The notes under the pieces are model-generated. The model saw only the letters and a program-made list of their open reading frames with translations. It was not told where the DNA came from and searched no databases. Of a stretch of DNA of 64,000 nt, positions 17,074 to 25,272 are shown in pieces. How positions within the stretch are numbered: position 1 is the stretch's first letter; each line of letters starts with the position of its first letter. This DNA is from Sinomonas atrocyanea (lineage in GTDB: Bacteria > Actinomycetota > Actinomycetes > Actinomycetales > Micrococcaceae): the NCBI RefSeq assembly GCF_030811715.1, contig NZ_JAUSRH010000009.1, positions 62,001 to 126,000 on the forward strand, given 5' to 3'. A program made the translations under genes and the position numbers.

Positions 17074-17571
17074 ATGCCTGTCGATCCCGGAACGGCGCGG
17101 GAACTCATCCATCGCGTCTTCGACCTGCAGCGGGTGGTCCGCTGCCTGTCGACCTCCGAGCTCAAGCACGGAGAGCTCGGCGTCGCATCGCAGGGCGTCC
17201 TGCGGGTGATCGGCGAGCACGGAGGCCGCGCCGTCGACCTCGCCGGGAAGCTCGGCGTGAGCGCCCCGGTGCTCAGCCGGCACCTCGCCGAGCTCGAGGG
17301 CCTGGGGCTCGTGGAGCGCCACCGCGACCCGGAGGACCGGCGCGCGCAGCTCGTCGGGCTCACCGACCGCGGCTGCCGGGTCCTCGAGGAGATCGAGGAG
17401 CACCGCATCCAGCGCCTCCAGAGCTACCTCGCCGACTGGGACGAGGGCCGCGCGGCGGCCGCCGTCGCCGCGATCGGCCAGCTCTCCGACGCCCTGCGCT
17501 CCGGCTCCGGCCACCGCCCCGCCCCGACCACCACATCGACCGACAAGGAGGAAGCCCTTGCAGCCCGCTGA
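17074..17571 (+). CDS. MarR-family transcriptional regulator
   Basis: The 165-residue protein has the MarR winged helix (about residues 30-105: LGVASQGVLRVIGEHGG, then LSRHLAELEGLGLVERHRDPEDRR) flanked by dimerisation helices. The ATG at 17074 follows AGGAGG. Its 3' end overlaps by 14 nt the start of a DHA2-family exporter, the usual arrangement in which MarR represses its own operon and is released by a toxic or phenolic ligand. The TTGC...GCAA palindromes over the promoter are probably its sites. Confidence 0.88.
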   Translation: MPVDPGTARELIHRVFDLQRVVRCLSTSELKHGELGVASQGVLRVIGEHGGRAVDLAGKLGVSAPVLSRHLAELEGLGLVERHRDPEDRRAQLVGLTDRGCRVLEEIEEHRIQRLQSYLADWDEGRAAAAVAAIGQLSDALRSGSGHRPAPTTTSTDKEEALAAR

Positions 17572-19654
17572 CGCGGCGGCTCCGCAGATGAGCCACAAGC
17601 AGATCCTCGAGGCCCTCACCGGCCTCCTGGCAGCATTCTTCACCGCAATCCTCTCCTCGACGATCGTGGCGAACGCGCTGCCGACCATCATGGCGGACCT
17701 CAAGGGCACGCAGACCGACTTCGCCTGGGTCATCACGGCAGCGCTGCTCGCCAACGCCGTCACCACCCCGATCTGGGGCAAGCTCGCGGACCTGTTCAAC
17801 AAGAAGCTCCTGACGCAGCTGAACATCGTGGTCTTCGTGGCCGGGTCGGTCATGGCCGGCTTCTCCCAGAACGTCCCCTGGCTCCTCACCGCCCGCGTGA
17901 TCCAGGGCATCGGCATGGGCGGCCTCACCGCGATGGCCATGGCGATCATCGGCACGATGATCCCGCCGCGCGACCGCGGCAAGTACAACGGCTACATGGG
18001 CGCCGTCATGGCCGTCGGCACCGCGGGCGGCCCGCTCCTCGGCGGCTTCATCGTCGACTCCTCGCTCGGCTGGCGCTGGACGTTCTTCGTGTGCGTCCCG
18101 CTCGCCGTCATCGCCCTGTTCCTCATCCAGGCCACGCTGAAGATCAAGCACGTCAAGCGCGTCGCGAAGATCGACTGGCTCGGCACGCTGCTCCTGACCG
18201 CCTCGGTGAGCACCCTGCTCATCTGGGTCTCGTTCGCGGGCCAGCCGGACTACTACGACTGGTGGAGCTGGCAGACGGCGGTCATGGTCGGCGGCTCCGC
18301 CCTCGGCCTGATCCTCCTGGTCGTCGTGGAGTCCCGCGTGGCCATGCCGATCATCCCGCTCAAGATCGTCGCCAACCGCACCACCGCGCTCAGCATCATC
18401 GCCTCCGCCGCGATCGGCGTCTCGATGTTCGCCTCGTCCTCGTTCATCGGCCAGTACTACCAGGTGGCCCGCGGCGCCACCCCGACCGAGGCCGGGCTCC
18501 TGACCCTGCCGATGATCGCCGGCAACTTCCTCGGCTCCGTGGTCTCGGGCCAGCTCATCTCGCGCTTCGGCAAGTGGAAGCGGTTCCTGATCCTCGGCTC
18601 GCTGCTGATCGTCGCCGGCATGGGGCTGCTCGGGACGATCGACCACAGCACGGACCTCGCCCGCGCCGGCGTCTACACGTTCGTCCTCGGCCTCGGCCTG
18701 GGCATGACGATGCAGAACCTCGTCCTCGGCGTCCAGAACACCGTCCAGGCCAAGGACATCGGCACCGCGAGCGCCACCGTCGCGTTCTTCCGCTCCGTCT
18801 TCGGCGCGGTCGGCGTCTCGGTCCTCGGCGCCGTGCTCAACAACCGCTCCGAGGAGCTCATCACCGACGGCCTCGCGGCCAAGGGCATCCACGCCCCGGC
18901 CGGCAGCGGCGGCGCGAGCCTGGACCTGACGGACATGCCGGCACCGATCGCGGACATCGTCCGCGGCGCCTTCGGCGACGCCTCCGCGCGGTCGTTCCTC
19001 ATCGCCGGGATCGTCGGCATCGTGGCGTTCATCGCGATCCTCTTCATCAAGGAGGTGCCGCTGCGCCGCACCGTGGACATCGTCAAGCCCGCCCAGGCCG
19101 GCGGCGCTCCCGGCGCGGACCCGGCCACCGCCGCGATCCCGTCCGTCGCCCCGATCGGAGCGCACGACGCCGCGGCCTCGCCCGAGGCGACCGGCTCGCC
19201 GTCGTCCGTGGCCGCCGCAGACGAGGGGGAGCCCGCCCCGGCCGGCCGGCCGTCCGCCTCGGCCGCGCGCCGGGCAGCGATCCGCGAGGTCCTCGCCGGC
19301 GCCGAGGGGGAGGGCACGGCCCTGGACACCGAGCTGCAGCTGCTGCTCGCCGAGGCCGTCCCGGCCGCGGGGCAGGCCCCCGCACCGGCCGCGGCAGGCA
19401 CGCTCGAGGCGCTGCAGGAGACCCAACGCATCCTGGCGCGCCAGCAGGCCCAGCTCGCCTCGCTCATGGAACGACTCGCCGACCAGCTCGACGAGCAGCA
19501 GCGGCTCGCCGCCGAGCAGGGCGAGACCGCGAGGGCGCAGGGGGCCACAGCGGCCCAGCTCGCCCAGCTCCAGCAGGAGCTCGCCGCCGAGCGGCAGCTG
19601 CAGAAGGAGGCGGCGCTGTACCTCGCCACGCGGGGGCGCCACAGCGCCAGCTGA
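17558..19654 (+). CDS. DHA2 (EmrB/QacA) drug exporter with a long coiled-coil tail
   Basis: The 698-residue protein has about 14 membrane segments in residues 15-497, with the MFS motifs KLADLFNKK and the DHA2 antiporter stretch GIGMGGLTAMAMAIIG. It is expected to export cationic or phenolic drugs against protons. The remaining 200 residues are unusual: an Ala/Pro-rich linker, then a Gln/Ala/Leu/Glu heptad region (about 616-690) predicted to be a cytoplasmic coiled coil. Start is TTG 17558, preferred over ATG 17588 because AAGGAGG stands 6 nt before it. A family A repeat copy (19160-19175) codes AHDAA within the linker. A strong terminator follows. Confidence 0.85.
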   Translation: MQPADAAAPQMSHKQILEALTGLLAAFFTAILSSTIVANALPTIMADLKGTQTDFAWVITAALLANAVTTPIWGKLADLFNKKLLTQLNIVVFVAGSVMAGFSQNVPWLLTARVIQGIGMGGLTAMAMAIIGTMIPPRDRGKYNGYMGAVMAVGTAGGPLLGGFIVDSSLGWRWTFFVCVPLAVIALFLIQATLKIKHVKRVAKIDWLGTLLLTASVSTLLIWVSFAGQPDYYDWWSWQTAVMVGGSALGLILLVVVESRVAMPIIPLKIVANRTTALSIIASAAIGVSMFASSSFIGQYYQVARGATPTEAGLLTLPMIAGNFLGSVVSGQLISRFGKWKRFLILGSLLIVAGMGLLGTIDHSTDLARAGVYTFVLGLGLGMTMQNLVLGVQNTVQAKDIGTASATVAFFRSVFGAVGVSVLGAVLNNRSEELITDGLAAKGIHAPAGSGGASLDLTDMPAPIADIVRGAFGDASARSFLIAGIVGIVAFIAILFIKEVPLRRTVDIVKPAQAGGAPGADPATAAIPSVAPIGAHDAAASPEATGSPSSVAAADEGEPAPAGRPSASAARRAAIREVLAGAEGEGTALDTELQLLLAEAVPAAGQAPAPAAAGTLEALQETQRILARQQAQLASLMERLADQLDEQQRLAAEQGETARAQGATAAQLAQLQQELAAERQLQKEAALYLATRGRHSAS
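19160..19175. repeat. Family A core inside the exporter's tail
   Basis: GCGCACGACGCCGCGG matches the family A arm except for the last bases and is read as AHDAA in the variable linker of the DHA2 exporter. A single core could be chance; its position in an unconserved linker is why it is listed. Confidence 0.4.
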
Positions 19655-19672
19655 CCGGCGCCGGAACCACTC

Positions 19673-19709
19673 AGGCAGCCTGCGGACAGAGCACGTCCGC
19701 AGGCTGCCT
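19673..19709 (+). terminator. Strong rho-independent-type hairpin after the DHA2 exporter
   Basis: AGGCAGCCTGCGGAC (19673-19687), loop AGAGCAC, exact complement (19695-19709): a 15-bp perfect stem 18 nt after the exporter stop. It separates the MarR-exporter operon from the ABC operon. Confidence 0.85.
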
Positions 19710-19804
19710 GATTAGTCCTCAGGGTGGATGCCCGCGGGCGCGCGCGAGGCCTACGCTGGACACGCCCCGCTCGGCACCGGCAGGGCCCGACCGCAAGGAC
19801 CTCG

Positions 19805-21568
19805 ATGCTCCTCACTCTGATCCGGCGCTACGGCGCCCGCTACTGGCCCTGGATCGCCGCCGTGGTGGTCTTCCAGCTCGCGACGACGATGGCCACCCTG
19901 TACCTGCCCAGCATCAACGCCCAGATCATCGACCAGGGCGTCGCCAAGGGGGACACGGACTACATCTGGCGCCAGGGCGCCCTCATGCTGGGCATCGCGT
20001 TCGTCCAGGTCCTCACCGCCATCGCGGCCGTCTACTTCGGCTCCAGGACCGCCATGGCGTTCGGCCGCGACCTGCGCCAGGGCGTGTTCCGCAGGGTCAC
20101 CTCGTACTCCGCCCAGGACCTCCAGCGCTTCGGTGCGCCCACGCTCATCACGCGCGGCACCAATGACGTCCAGCAGGTCCAGATGGTCATGCTCATGGGG
20201 CTGAACTTCATGGTCTCGGCCCCCATCATGTGCGTGGGCGGCATCATCATGGCGCTCAACGAGGACGCCGGCCTCTCCTGGCTCGTGTGGGTCTCGGTGG
20301 GCGTGCTGTTCGCCGTCGTCGGATTCCTCGTCTACCTGCTCATGCCGCTCTTCCGCAAGATGCAGTCCCGGATCGACTCGATCAACGGCGTGCTGCGCGA
20401 GCAGATCATCGGCATCCGCGTGGTCCGCGCGTTCGTGCGCGAGCGGTTCGAGGAGGAGCGGTTCGCGGACGCCAACCGGGCCCTGACGGACATCTCACTC
20501 AAGGTCGGGCAGATCTTCGTGCTGATGTTCCCGATCATCATGCTGCTGCTGCAGGCGGCCACCGCGGCCGTGCTGTTCTTCGGCGGCCACCGCGTCGACT
20601 CCGGGGACATGCAGATCGGCTCCCTCACCGCGTTCATGCAGTACCTGCTGCAGATCCTCATGGCCGTCATGATGGGCACCTTCATGGCCATGATGATCCC
20701 CCGCGCCACCGTGTGCGCCGACCGCATCGGCGAGGTCCTCGGCGTCGAGCCCTCCATGGCCGAGCCCGCCGAGCCCGCCGTGCCCGAGAAGGCCGAGGGC
20801 GTCGTCGAGTTCCGCAACGTCTCGTTCGCCTACCCGGGCGCCGAGGCCGCCGTGCTGAGCGGGATCTCCTTCACGGCTCGCCCCGGGCAGACCGTGGCCG
20901 TCATCGGATCGACGGGCTCAGGCAAGACGACCCTGCTGAACCTCATCCCGCGCCTCTACGACGCCGCCGAGGGCGAGGTCCTGCTCGACGGGGTGCCGCT
21001 GGCCCGGATGCCGCGGCGCGAGATCACCTCCCGCGTGGCGATGGTCCCGCAGCGGCCCTACCTGTTCTCCGGCACCATCGCGCACAACCTGCGCTTCGGC
21101 AAGGAGACTGCGTCCGACGACGAGCTGTGGGAGGCGCTCGAGGTCGCACAGGGCGAGGAGTTCGTCCGCGCCAAGGCGAAGGGGCTCGAGTCGCCGATCT
21201 CGCAGGGCGGCACGAACGTCTCCGGCGGCCAGCGGCAGCGGCTCTGCATCGCCCGCGCCCTCGTGGCCCAGCCCAAGGTGTACCTCTTCGACGACTCGTT
21301 CTCGGCCCTCGACGTCGCCACCGAGGCGCGGCTGCGGCGCGCGCTCAGGGACCGCATGCACGGGGCGACCATGATCGTCGTCGCCCAGCGGGTCTCCACC
21401 ATCATGGGCGCGGACCAGATCCTCGTCCTCGACGGCGGGAAGATCGTGGACCGCGGCACGCACGAGGAGCTGCTGGAGACCTCGCCGACGTACCAGGAGA
21501 TCGTCCAGTCGCAGATCAGCGCCGAAGAAGTCCAGAGCGTTGCGGGAGCCACGGGGGAGCAGGCATGA
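19805..21568 (+). CDS. ABC exporter half-transporter, degenerate-site subunit
   Basis: The 587-residue protein has six membrane helices (residues 15-310) and an ATPase domain with Walker A GSTGSGKTT (about 368), signature VSGGQRQRL (about 472) and Walker B LFDDSFSALD (about 492). The catalytic Glu after Walker B is replaced by Asp, as in the degenerate member of heterodimeric multidrug exporters (TmrA, TM287, LmrC types). The partner gene overlaps by 4 nt (ATGA). An AAGGA ribosome site precedes ATG 19805. Likely role: export of lipids or drugs; the substrate is unknown. Confidence 0.88.
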   Translation: MLLTLIRRYGARYWPWIAAVVVFQLATTMATLYLPSINAQIIDQGVAKGDTDYIWRQGALMLGIAFVQVLTAIAAVYFGSRTAMAFGRDLRQGVFRRVTSYSAQDLQRFGAPTLITRGTNDVQQVQMVMLMGLNFMVSAPIMCVGGIIMALNEDAGLSWLVWVSVGVLFAVVGFLVYLLMPLFRKMQSRIDSINGVLREQIIGIRVVRAFVRERFEEERFADANRALTDISLKVGQIFVLMFPIIMLLLQAATAAVLFFGGHRVDSGDMQIGSLTAFMQYLLQILMAVMMGTFMAMMIPRATVCADRIGEVLGVEPSMAEPAEPAVPEKAEGVVEFRNVSFAYPGAEAAVLSGISFTARPGQTVAVIGSTGSGKTTLLNLIPRLYDAAEGEVLLDGVPLARMPRREITSRVAMVPQRPYLFSGTIAHNLRFGKETASDDELWEALEVAQGEEFVRAKAKGLESPISQGGTNVSGGQRQRLCIARALVAQPKVYLFDDSFSALDVATEARLRRALRDRMHGATMIVVAQRVSTIMGADQILVLDGGKIVDRGTHEELLETSPTYQEIVQSQISAEEVQSVAGATGEQA

Positions 21569-23607
21569 GCCAGGACAGCAAGGGCGCCGCGGTGCCGGCC
21601 GTCGATCCGGAGGAGGCCGAGGCCGAGGAGGCCGCGGCCCCCGCCGGCGGCCGCGGGGGCGGAGGCTTCGGGCAGCAGATGCCCACCCAGAAGGCCAAGG
21701 ACTTCCGGGGGACGGCCCAGCGGCTCATCGGCCTGATCCGCTCGGAGATGGGCTGGATGGCCGTGGTGGTCGTCTTCATCATCGTCTCGGTGGTCCTGTC
21801 CGTGATCGCCCCGAAGATCCTCGGCAAGGCCATGGACGTCATCTTCGCGGGCGTGATCGGCAAGCAGATGCCCGCCGGGGTGACGAAGGACCAGGTCATC
21901 CAGGGCTTGCGCGCCCAGGGGCAGAACAACTTCGCGGACATGCTCTCGGCCATGAACCTCGTGCCGGGGCGGGGGATCGACTTCAACGAGCTGACGCTCC
22001 TCATCGCGGTCATCCTGATCATGTACTTCGTGGCGAGCCTGTTCATGTGGGCGCAGGGGTTCATCCTCAACCGCGTCGTGATGCGGATCGTCTACCGCCT
22101 CCGCCGGGACGTGGAGGCCAAGCTCAACAGGCTGCCGCTCGGCTACTTCGACACCCGGCAGCGCGGGGACCTGCTCTCCCGGGTCACGAACGACGTCGAC
22201 AACGTCCAGCAGGCGCTCCAGCAGGCGTTCTCGCAGCTGCTCTCCTCGATCCTCCAGGTGCTGGGCATCATCGTGATGATGTTCATCGTCTCGTGGGAGC
22301 TGGCCCTCATCGCCCTTGTCGCCCTGCCGCTCTCCGCGGTCGTGACGGGCGTGATCGGCACGCGCAGCCAGAAGCTGTTCAAGGCGCAGTGGAGGGACAC
22401 CGGCATTCTCAATGGGCACATCGAGGAGTCCTTCTCGGGCCACGAGCTGGCCATCCTGTTCGGCCGCGAGAAGGAGATGGTCGAGGGCTTCGACGGCAAG
22501 AACGAGGACCTCTACCGGGCGTCCTTCGGCGCCCAGTTCGTCTCGGGGATGATGTTCCCGATCATGAACTGGATCAGCTACCTCGCGTACGTGGGGATCG
22601 CCGTGGTCGGCGGCCTGCGGGTGGCGGCCGGGCAGATGACCCTCGGCGACGCGACGGCGTTCATCCAGTACTCGCGGCAGTTCACGCAGCCGCTCGGGCA
22701 GATCGCCGGCATGGCCAACATGCTGCAGTCCGGCGTGGCCTCGGCCGAGCGCGTGTTCGAGCTGCTCGACGCGGAGGAGCAGGAGCCCGAGACGGCCACG
22801 CGGCATCTGCCGGCGGCCACGGACGGGCACGTGGACTTCGAGCACGTCTCGTTCTCTTACTCGCCCGACAAGCCGCTCATCGAGGACCTGTCCCTGACCG
22901 CCGAGCCGGGCCACACGGTGGCGATTGTCGGCCCGACGGGCGCCGGCAAGACCACGCTCGTGAACCTCGTCATGCGGTTCTACGAGATCTCCTCCGGCCG
23001 GATCCTCTTCGACGGCGTGGACATCCGCGATCTCTCCCGGGACGAGCTGCGCTCCAAGGTGGGCATGGTGCTCCAGGACGCGTGGCTGTTCGGCGGCACG
23101 ATCTACGACAACATCCGCTACGGAAACCTCGACGCCACCGAGGAGCAGGTCATGGCCGCGGCGAGGGCCACGTATGTGGACCGGTTCGTGCGGTCCCTCC
23201 CCGACGGCTACAACACGGTGATCGACGAGGAGGGCACCAACATCGCTGCCGGCGAGAAGCAGCTCATCACGATCGCCCGCGCGTTCGTGGCCAACCCCTC
23301 GCTGCTCATCCTGGACGAGGCCACGTCCTCCGTGGACACCCGGACCGAGCTGCTCGTGCAGAAGGCGATGGCCGCGCTGCGGACCGACCGGACCTCGTTC
23401 GTGATCGCGCACCGGCTTTCGACGATCCGGGACGCCGACACGATCCTCGTCATGGAGAACGGAAAGATCGTCGAGCAGGGCCGGCACGAGGAACTCCTCG
23501 AGCGCGGGGGCGTCTACCACCGGCTCTACATGAGCCAGTTCGCCGGGGGGATCGACGTCGAGGCGGAGGAGGCGGCGGCCTCAGCCGGTGCGACCCCCCG
23601 CACCTGA
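21565..23607 (+). CDS. ABC exporter half-transporter, catalytic-site subunit
   Basis: The 680-residue protein has an acidic and Gly-rich N-terminal tail, six membrane helices (about residues 60-370) and an ATPase with Walker A GPTGAGKTT (about 456), a non-canonical signature IAAGEKQLI (about 562) and a canonical Walker B LILDEATSSVD (about 580). The normal Walker sites here pair with the normal VSGGQ of the upstream subunit, while this odd signature pairs with its Asp-containing site: one active and one degenerate site, as expected for a heterodimer. The extra loop between TM1 and TM2 (about residues 105-155) is long. Ends just before the family C array. Confidence 0.88.
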   Translation: MSQDSKGAAVPAVDPEEAEAEEAAAPAGGRGGGGFGQQMPTQKAKDFRGTAQRLIGLIRSEMGWMAVVVVFIIVSVVLSVIAPKILGKAMDVIFAGVIGKQMPAGVTKDQVIQGLRAQGQNNFADMLSAMNLVPGRGIDFNELTLLIAVILIMYFVASLFMWAQGFILNRVVMRIVYRLRRDVEAKLNRLPLGYFDTRQRGDLLSRVTNDVDNVQQALQQAFSQLLSSILQVLGIIVMMFIVSWELALIALVALPLSAVVTGVIGTRSQKLFKAQWRDTGILNGHIEESFSGHELAILFGREKEMVEGFDGKNEDLYRASFGAQFVSGMMFPIMNWISYLAYVGIAVVGGLRVAAGQMTLGDATAFIQYSRQFTQPLGQIAGMANMLQSGVASAERVFELLDAEEQEPETATRHLPAATDGHVDFEHVSFSYSPDKPLIEDLSLTAEPGHTVAIVGPTGAGKTTLVNLVMRFYEISSGRILFDGVDIRDLSRDELRSKVGMVLQDAWLFGGTIYDNIRYGNLDATEEQVMAAARATYVDRFVRSLPDGYNTVIDEEGTNIAAGEKQLITIARAFVANPSLLILDEATSSVDTRTELLVQKAMAALRTDRTSFVIAHRLSTIRDADTILVMENGKIVEQGRHEELLERGGVYHRLYMSQFAGGIDVEAEEAAASAGATPRT

Positions 23608-23640
23608 CTAACCTCCCCCACCCACCCCGCCCCACCCCCG

Positions 23641-23734
23641 TTTCGGGTACGCATCTCGTCGCCTTTTCGCCCTTCCGGGTACGAGCGTGCGTACCCGGAA
23701 CGCGTTGTGGGCGACGAGATGCGTACCCGAAAAG
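23641..23734. repeat. Repeat family C array: two direct and two inverted 32-bp units
   Basis: GGGTAC occurs at 23645 and 23677 and GTACCC at 23691 and 23723, so both pairs have an exact 32-bp period. The first unit reads TTTCGGGTACGCATCTCGTC and the last its near-complement (GACGAGATGCGTACCCGAAA). The whole array is a large palindrome centred near 23684. It fills the gap between the convergent ABC exporter and SDR genes and could terminate both. Confidence 0.9.
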
Positions 23735-23761
23735 GCCTATAGGCTCAGGGCCTCTCCAGAC

Positions 23762-24505
23762 CTAGACGGCGGTGTAGCCGCCGTCGACGGCGAGCACGGC
23801 CCCGACCACGAACGATGCCGCGTCCGAGGCGAGGAACGCGATGGCCTCCGCGATCTCCTCGGGCCTCGCGAGCCGGCCGATGGGCTGCCTCTCAGCCATC
23901 GAGGCGCGCACGGCCTCCGGCAGGCCGGCGACGAGGGGCGTGTCGGCGTAGCCGGGTGCAACGGCATTGACCCGGATCCCGCGTGGGGCGTACGTCGCGG
24001 CCGTGGACCGTGTCAGGTTCGCCACGGCGGCCTTCGCCGCGGAGTAGGAGGTGCTGTTGGGCTGCCCGACCGTGCCGAGGATCGAGGAGACGTTCACCAC
24101 CGCGCCCCGCCCGGCGGCCACCATGTGCCGCAGGGCATGCTTGCCGCACAGTGCCACCCCGGTCAGGTCGATCTCGATCACGCGTCGCCATGCGGCGACA
24201 TCGAGTTCGTGCAGCGGTGCCTTCGGCTCGGCGATGCCCGCGTTGGCCACGAGCACGTCGAGCGAGCCGAACTCCGCCGCGGCGCGGTCCATGAGCGCGG
24301 CCACCGAGTCCTCGTCGGTCACGTCCGTGGGGACGAACAGCGCCCGGTGGCCCTCGTCGCGGAGGCCGCGCGCGACGTCGTGCGCGCCCTCCGCGACGTC
24401 CCCGATCACCACGGCGGCCCCTCGGGAGGCGAGCAGGCGCGCCGTAGCCTCCCCGATGCCCGACGCCGCGCCGGTCACCACCGCGACCCGCTGGTCGAAC
24501 TGCAC
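23762..24505 (-). CDS. Short-chain dehydrogenase/reductase, last gene of the catabolic cluster
   Basis: The 247-residue protein is a classical SDR: TGAASGIGEA (NAD(P) binding, about residues 10-19), NAG (about 87) and the catalytic Ser...YSAAK (about residues 137-156). An acidic residue at the end of the second strand (IGDVAEG) suggests NAD preference. Start is GTG 24505, whose first base is shared with the TAG of the upstream SDR (TAGTG), so the two are coupled. As part of the cluster it probably oxidises a hydroxyl of a ring intermediate; the substrate is unknown. Confidence 0.85.
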   Translation of the reverse strand: MQFDQRVAVVTGAASGIGEATARLLASRGAAVVIGDVAEGAHDVARGLRDEGHRALFVPTDVTDEDSVAALMDRAAAEFGSLDVLVANAGIAEPKAPLHELDVAAWRRVIEIDLTGVALCGKHALRHMVAAGRGAVVNVSSILGTVGQPNSTSYSAAKAAVANLTRSTAATYAPRGIRVNAVAPGYADTPLVAGLPEAVRASMAERQPIGRLARPEEIAEAIAFLASDAASFVVGAVLAVDGGYTAV

Positions 24506-25272
24506 TACGCGTCCTGCCTGAGGTTGTTCCCCGCGGTCTCCCCGCCGTCGATCGCGAGGCAGGCCCCGGTCATGAAGCTCGACTCGTCCGAGGCGAGGAA
24601 CAGGACCAGGTCCGAGATCTCCTCGGTCTCGGCGTCGCGGCCGAGCGGGATCTGGCCGAACCCGCGGGCCAGGCCCGCCGTCATGGGAGTCTTGACCGAG
24701 CCGGGGTGAACCGAGTTGACCCGGATGCCGTACGGGCCGAGGTCCATGGCGCTCGTCTTGGTGAGTCCTTGGACGCCCCACTTCGCGGCGGCGTACGCGG
24801 CCCGGTTCCTGAACCCGACGAGACCCGCGATCGACGAAATGTTGATGATGGAGCCGCCTGCGGCCTTCATGTGCGGCACGGCCGCCTTCATGCCCAGGAA
24901 GTTGCCGGTCAGGTCGATCTCGATCGTCCGGCGCCACTCGTCGACGTCGGCGTCCTCGACGGACCCGCGGGTGAAGATCCCGGCGTTGTTGACGAGCACG
25001 TCCAGTCTGCCGAAGCGTTCGACGGCGGCGCTCACCGCCCGCTCCCAGCTCGCGTAGTCCGTCACGTCGAGGGGGGCGAACATCGCCACCTCGGTCCCGG
25101 TTTCGGCGTTGACCTTCTCAACGAGCGCGCGCCCCTCCTCCTCGAGCAGGTCCGCGACGACGACGCTCGCACCGTGGGCCGCGAGCGCGCGGGCATGTGA
25201 GGCGCCCATCCCGCGCGCCCCGCCGGAGATCAGCGCGACCTTCCCGGCGACGCGGTCCGACCCGCGGGTCAT
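24505..25272 (-). CDS. Short-chain dehydrogenase/reductase (hydroxysteroid-dehydrogenase-like)
   Basis: The 255-residue protein has SGGARGMGASHARAL (cofactor loop, about residues 16-30), VVADLLEEEG (acidic residue favouring NAD), NNAG (about 95) and Ser...YAAAK (about 145-164). The GGARGMGxxHA loop and the C-terminal SSFMTGACLAIDGG are typical of the 3-alpha/20-beta-hydroxysteroid dehydrogenase-like branch, which is annotated by similarity and acts on many cyclic alcohols. It overlaps the upstream flavoprotein gene by 4 nt (ATGA). Confidence 0.85.
   Translation of the reverse strand: MTRGSDRVAGKVALISGGARGMGASHARALAAHGASVVVADLLEEEGRALVEKVNAETGTEVAMFAPLDVTDYASWERAVSAAVERFGRLDVLVNNAGIFTRGSVEDADVDEWRRTIEIDLTGNFLGMKAAVPHMKAAGGSIINISSIAGLVGFRNRAAYAAAKWGVQGLTKTSAMDLGPYGIRVNSVHPGSVKTPMTAGLARGFGQIPLGRDAETEEISDLVLFLASDESSFMTGACLAIDGGETAGNNLRQDA

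Noticed and set aside
17360-19642. 760-codon minus-strand frame antisense to the DHA2 exporter
   Set aside because: Gly/Arg/Asp/His-rich composition without domains; the plus strand has a clear MFS protein with ribosome site.
21058-23520. 820-codon minus-strand frame antisense to the ABC genes
   Set aside because: Shadow of high third-position GC; the plus strand has intact ABC motifs.
5410-23734. Regularly spaced repeats at 5410, 8925, 11068 and 23641 as CRISPR arrays
   Set aside because: The copies are nearly contiguous (3-15 nt between units, not unique 30-nt spacers), they switch orientation mid-array, and no cas gene is present.
24360-24385. GACGTCGTGCGCGC in the SDR gene as a family A repeat
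   Set aside because: It lacks the CCGGC edge and is explained by conserved SDR coding (DVARG region).
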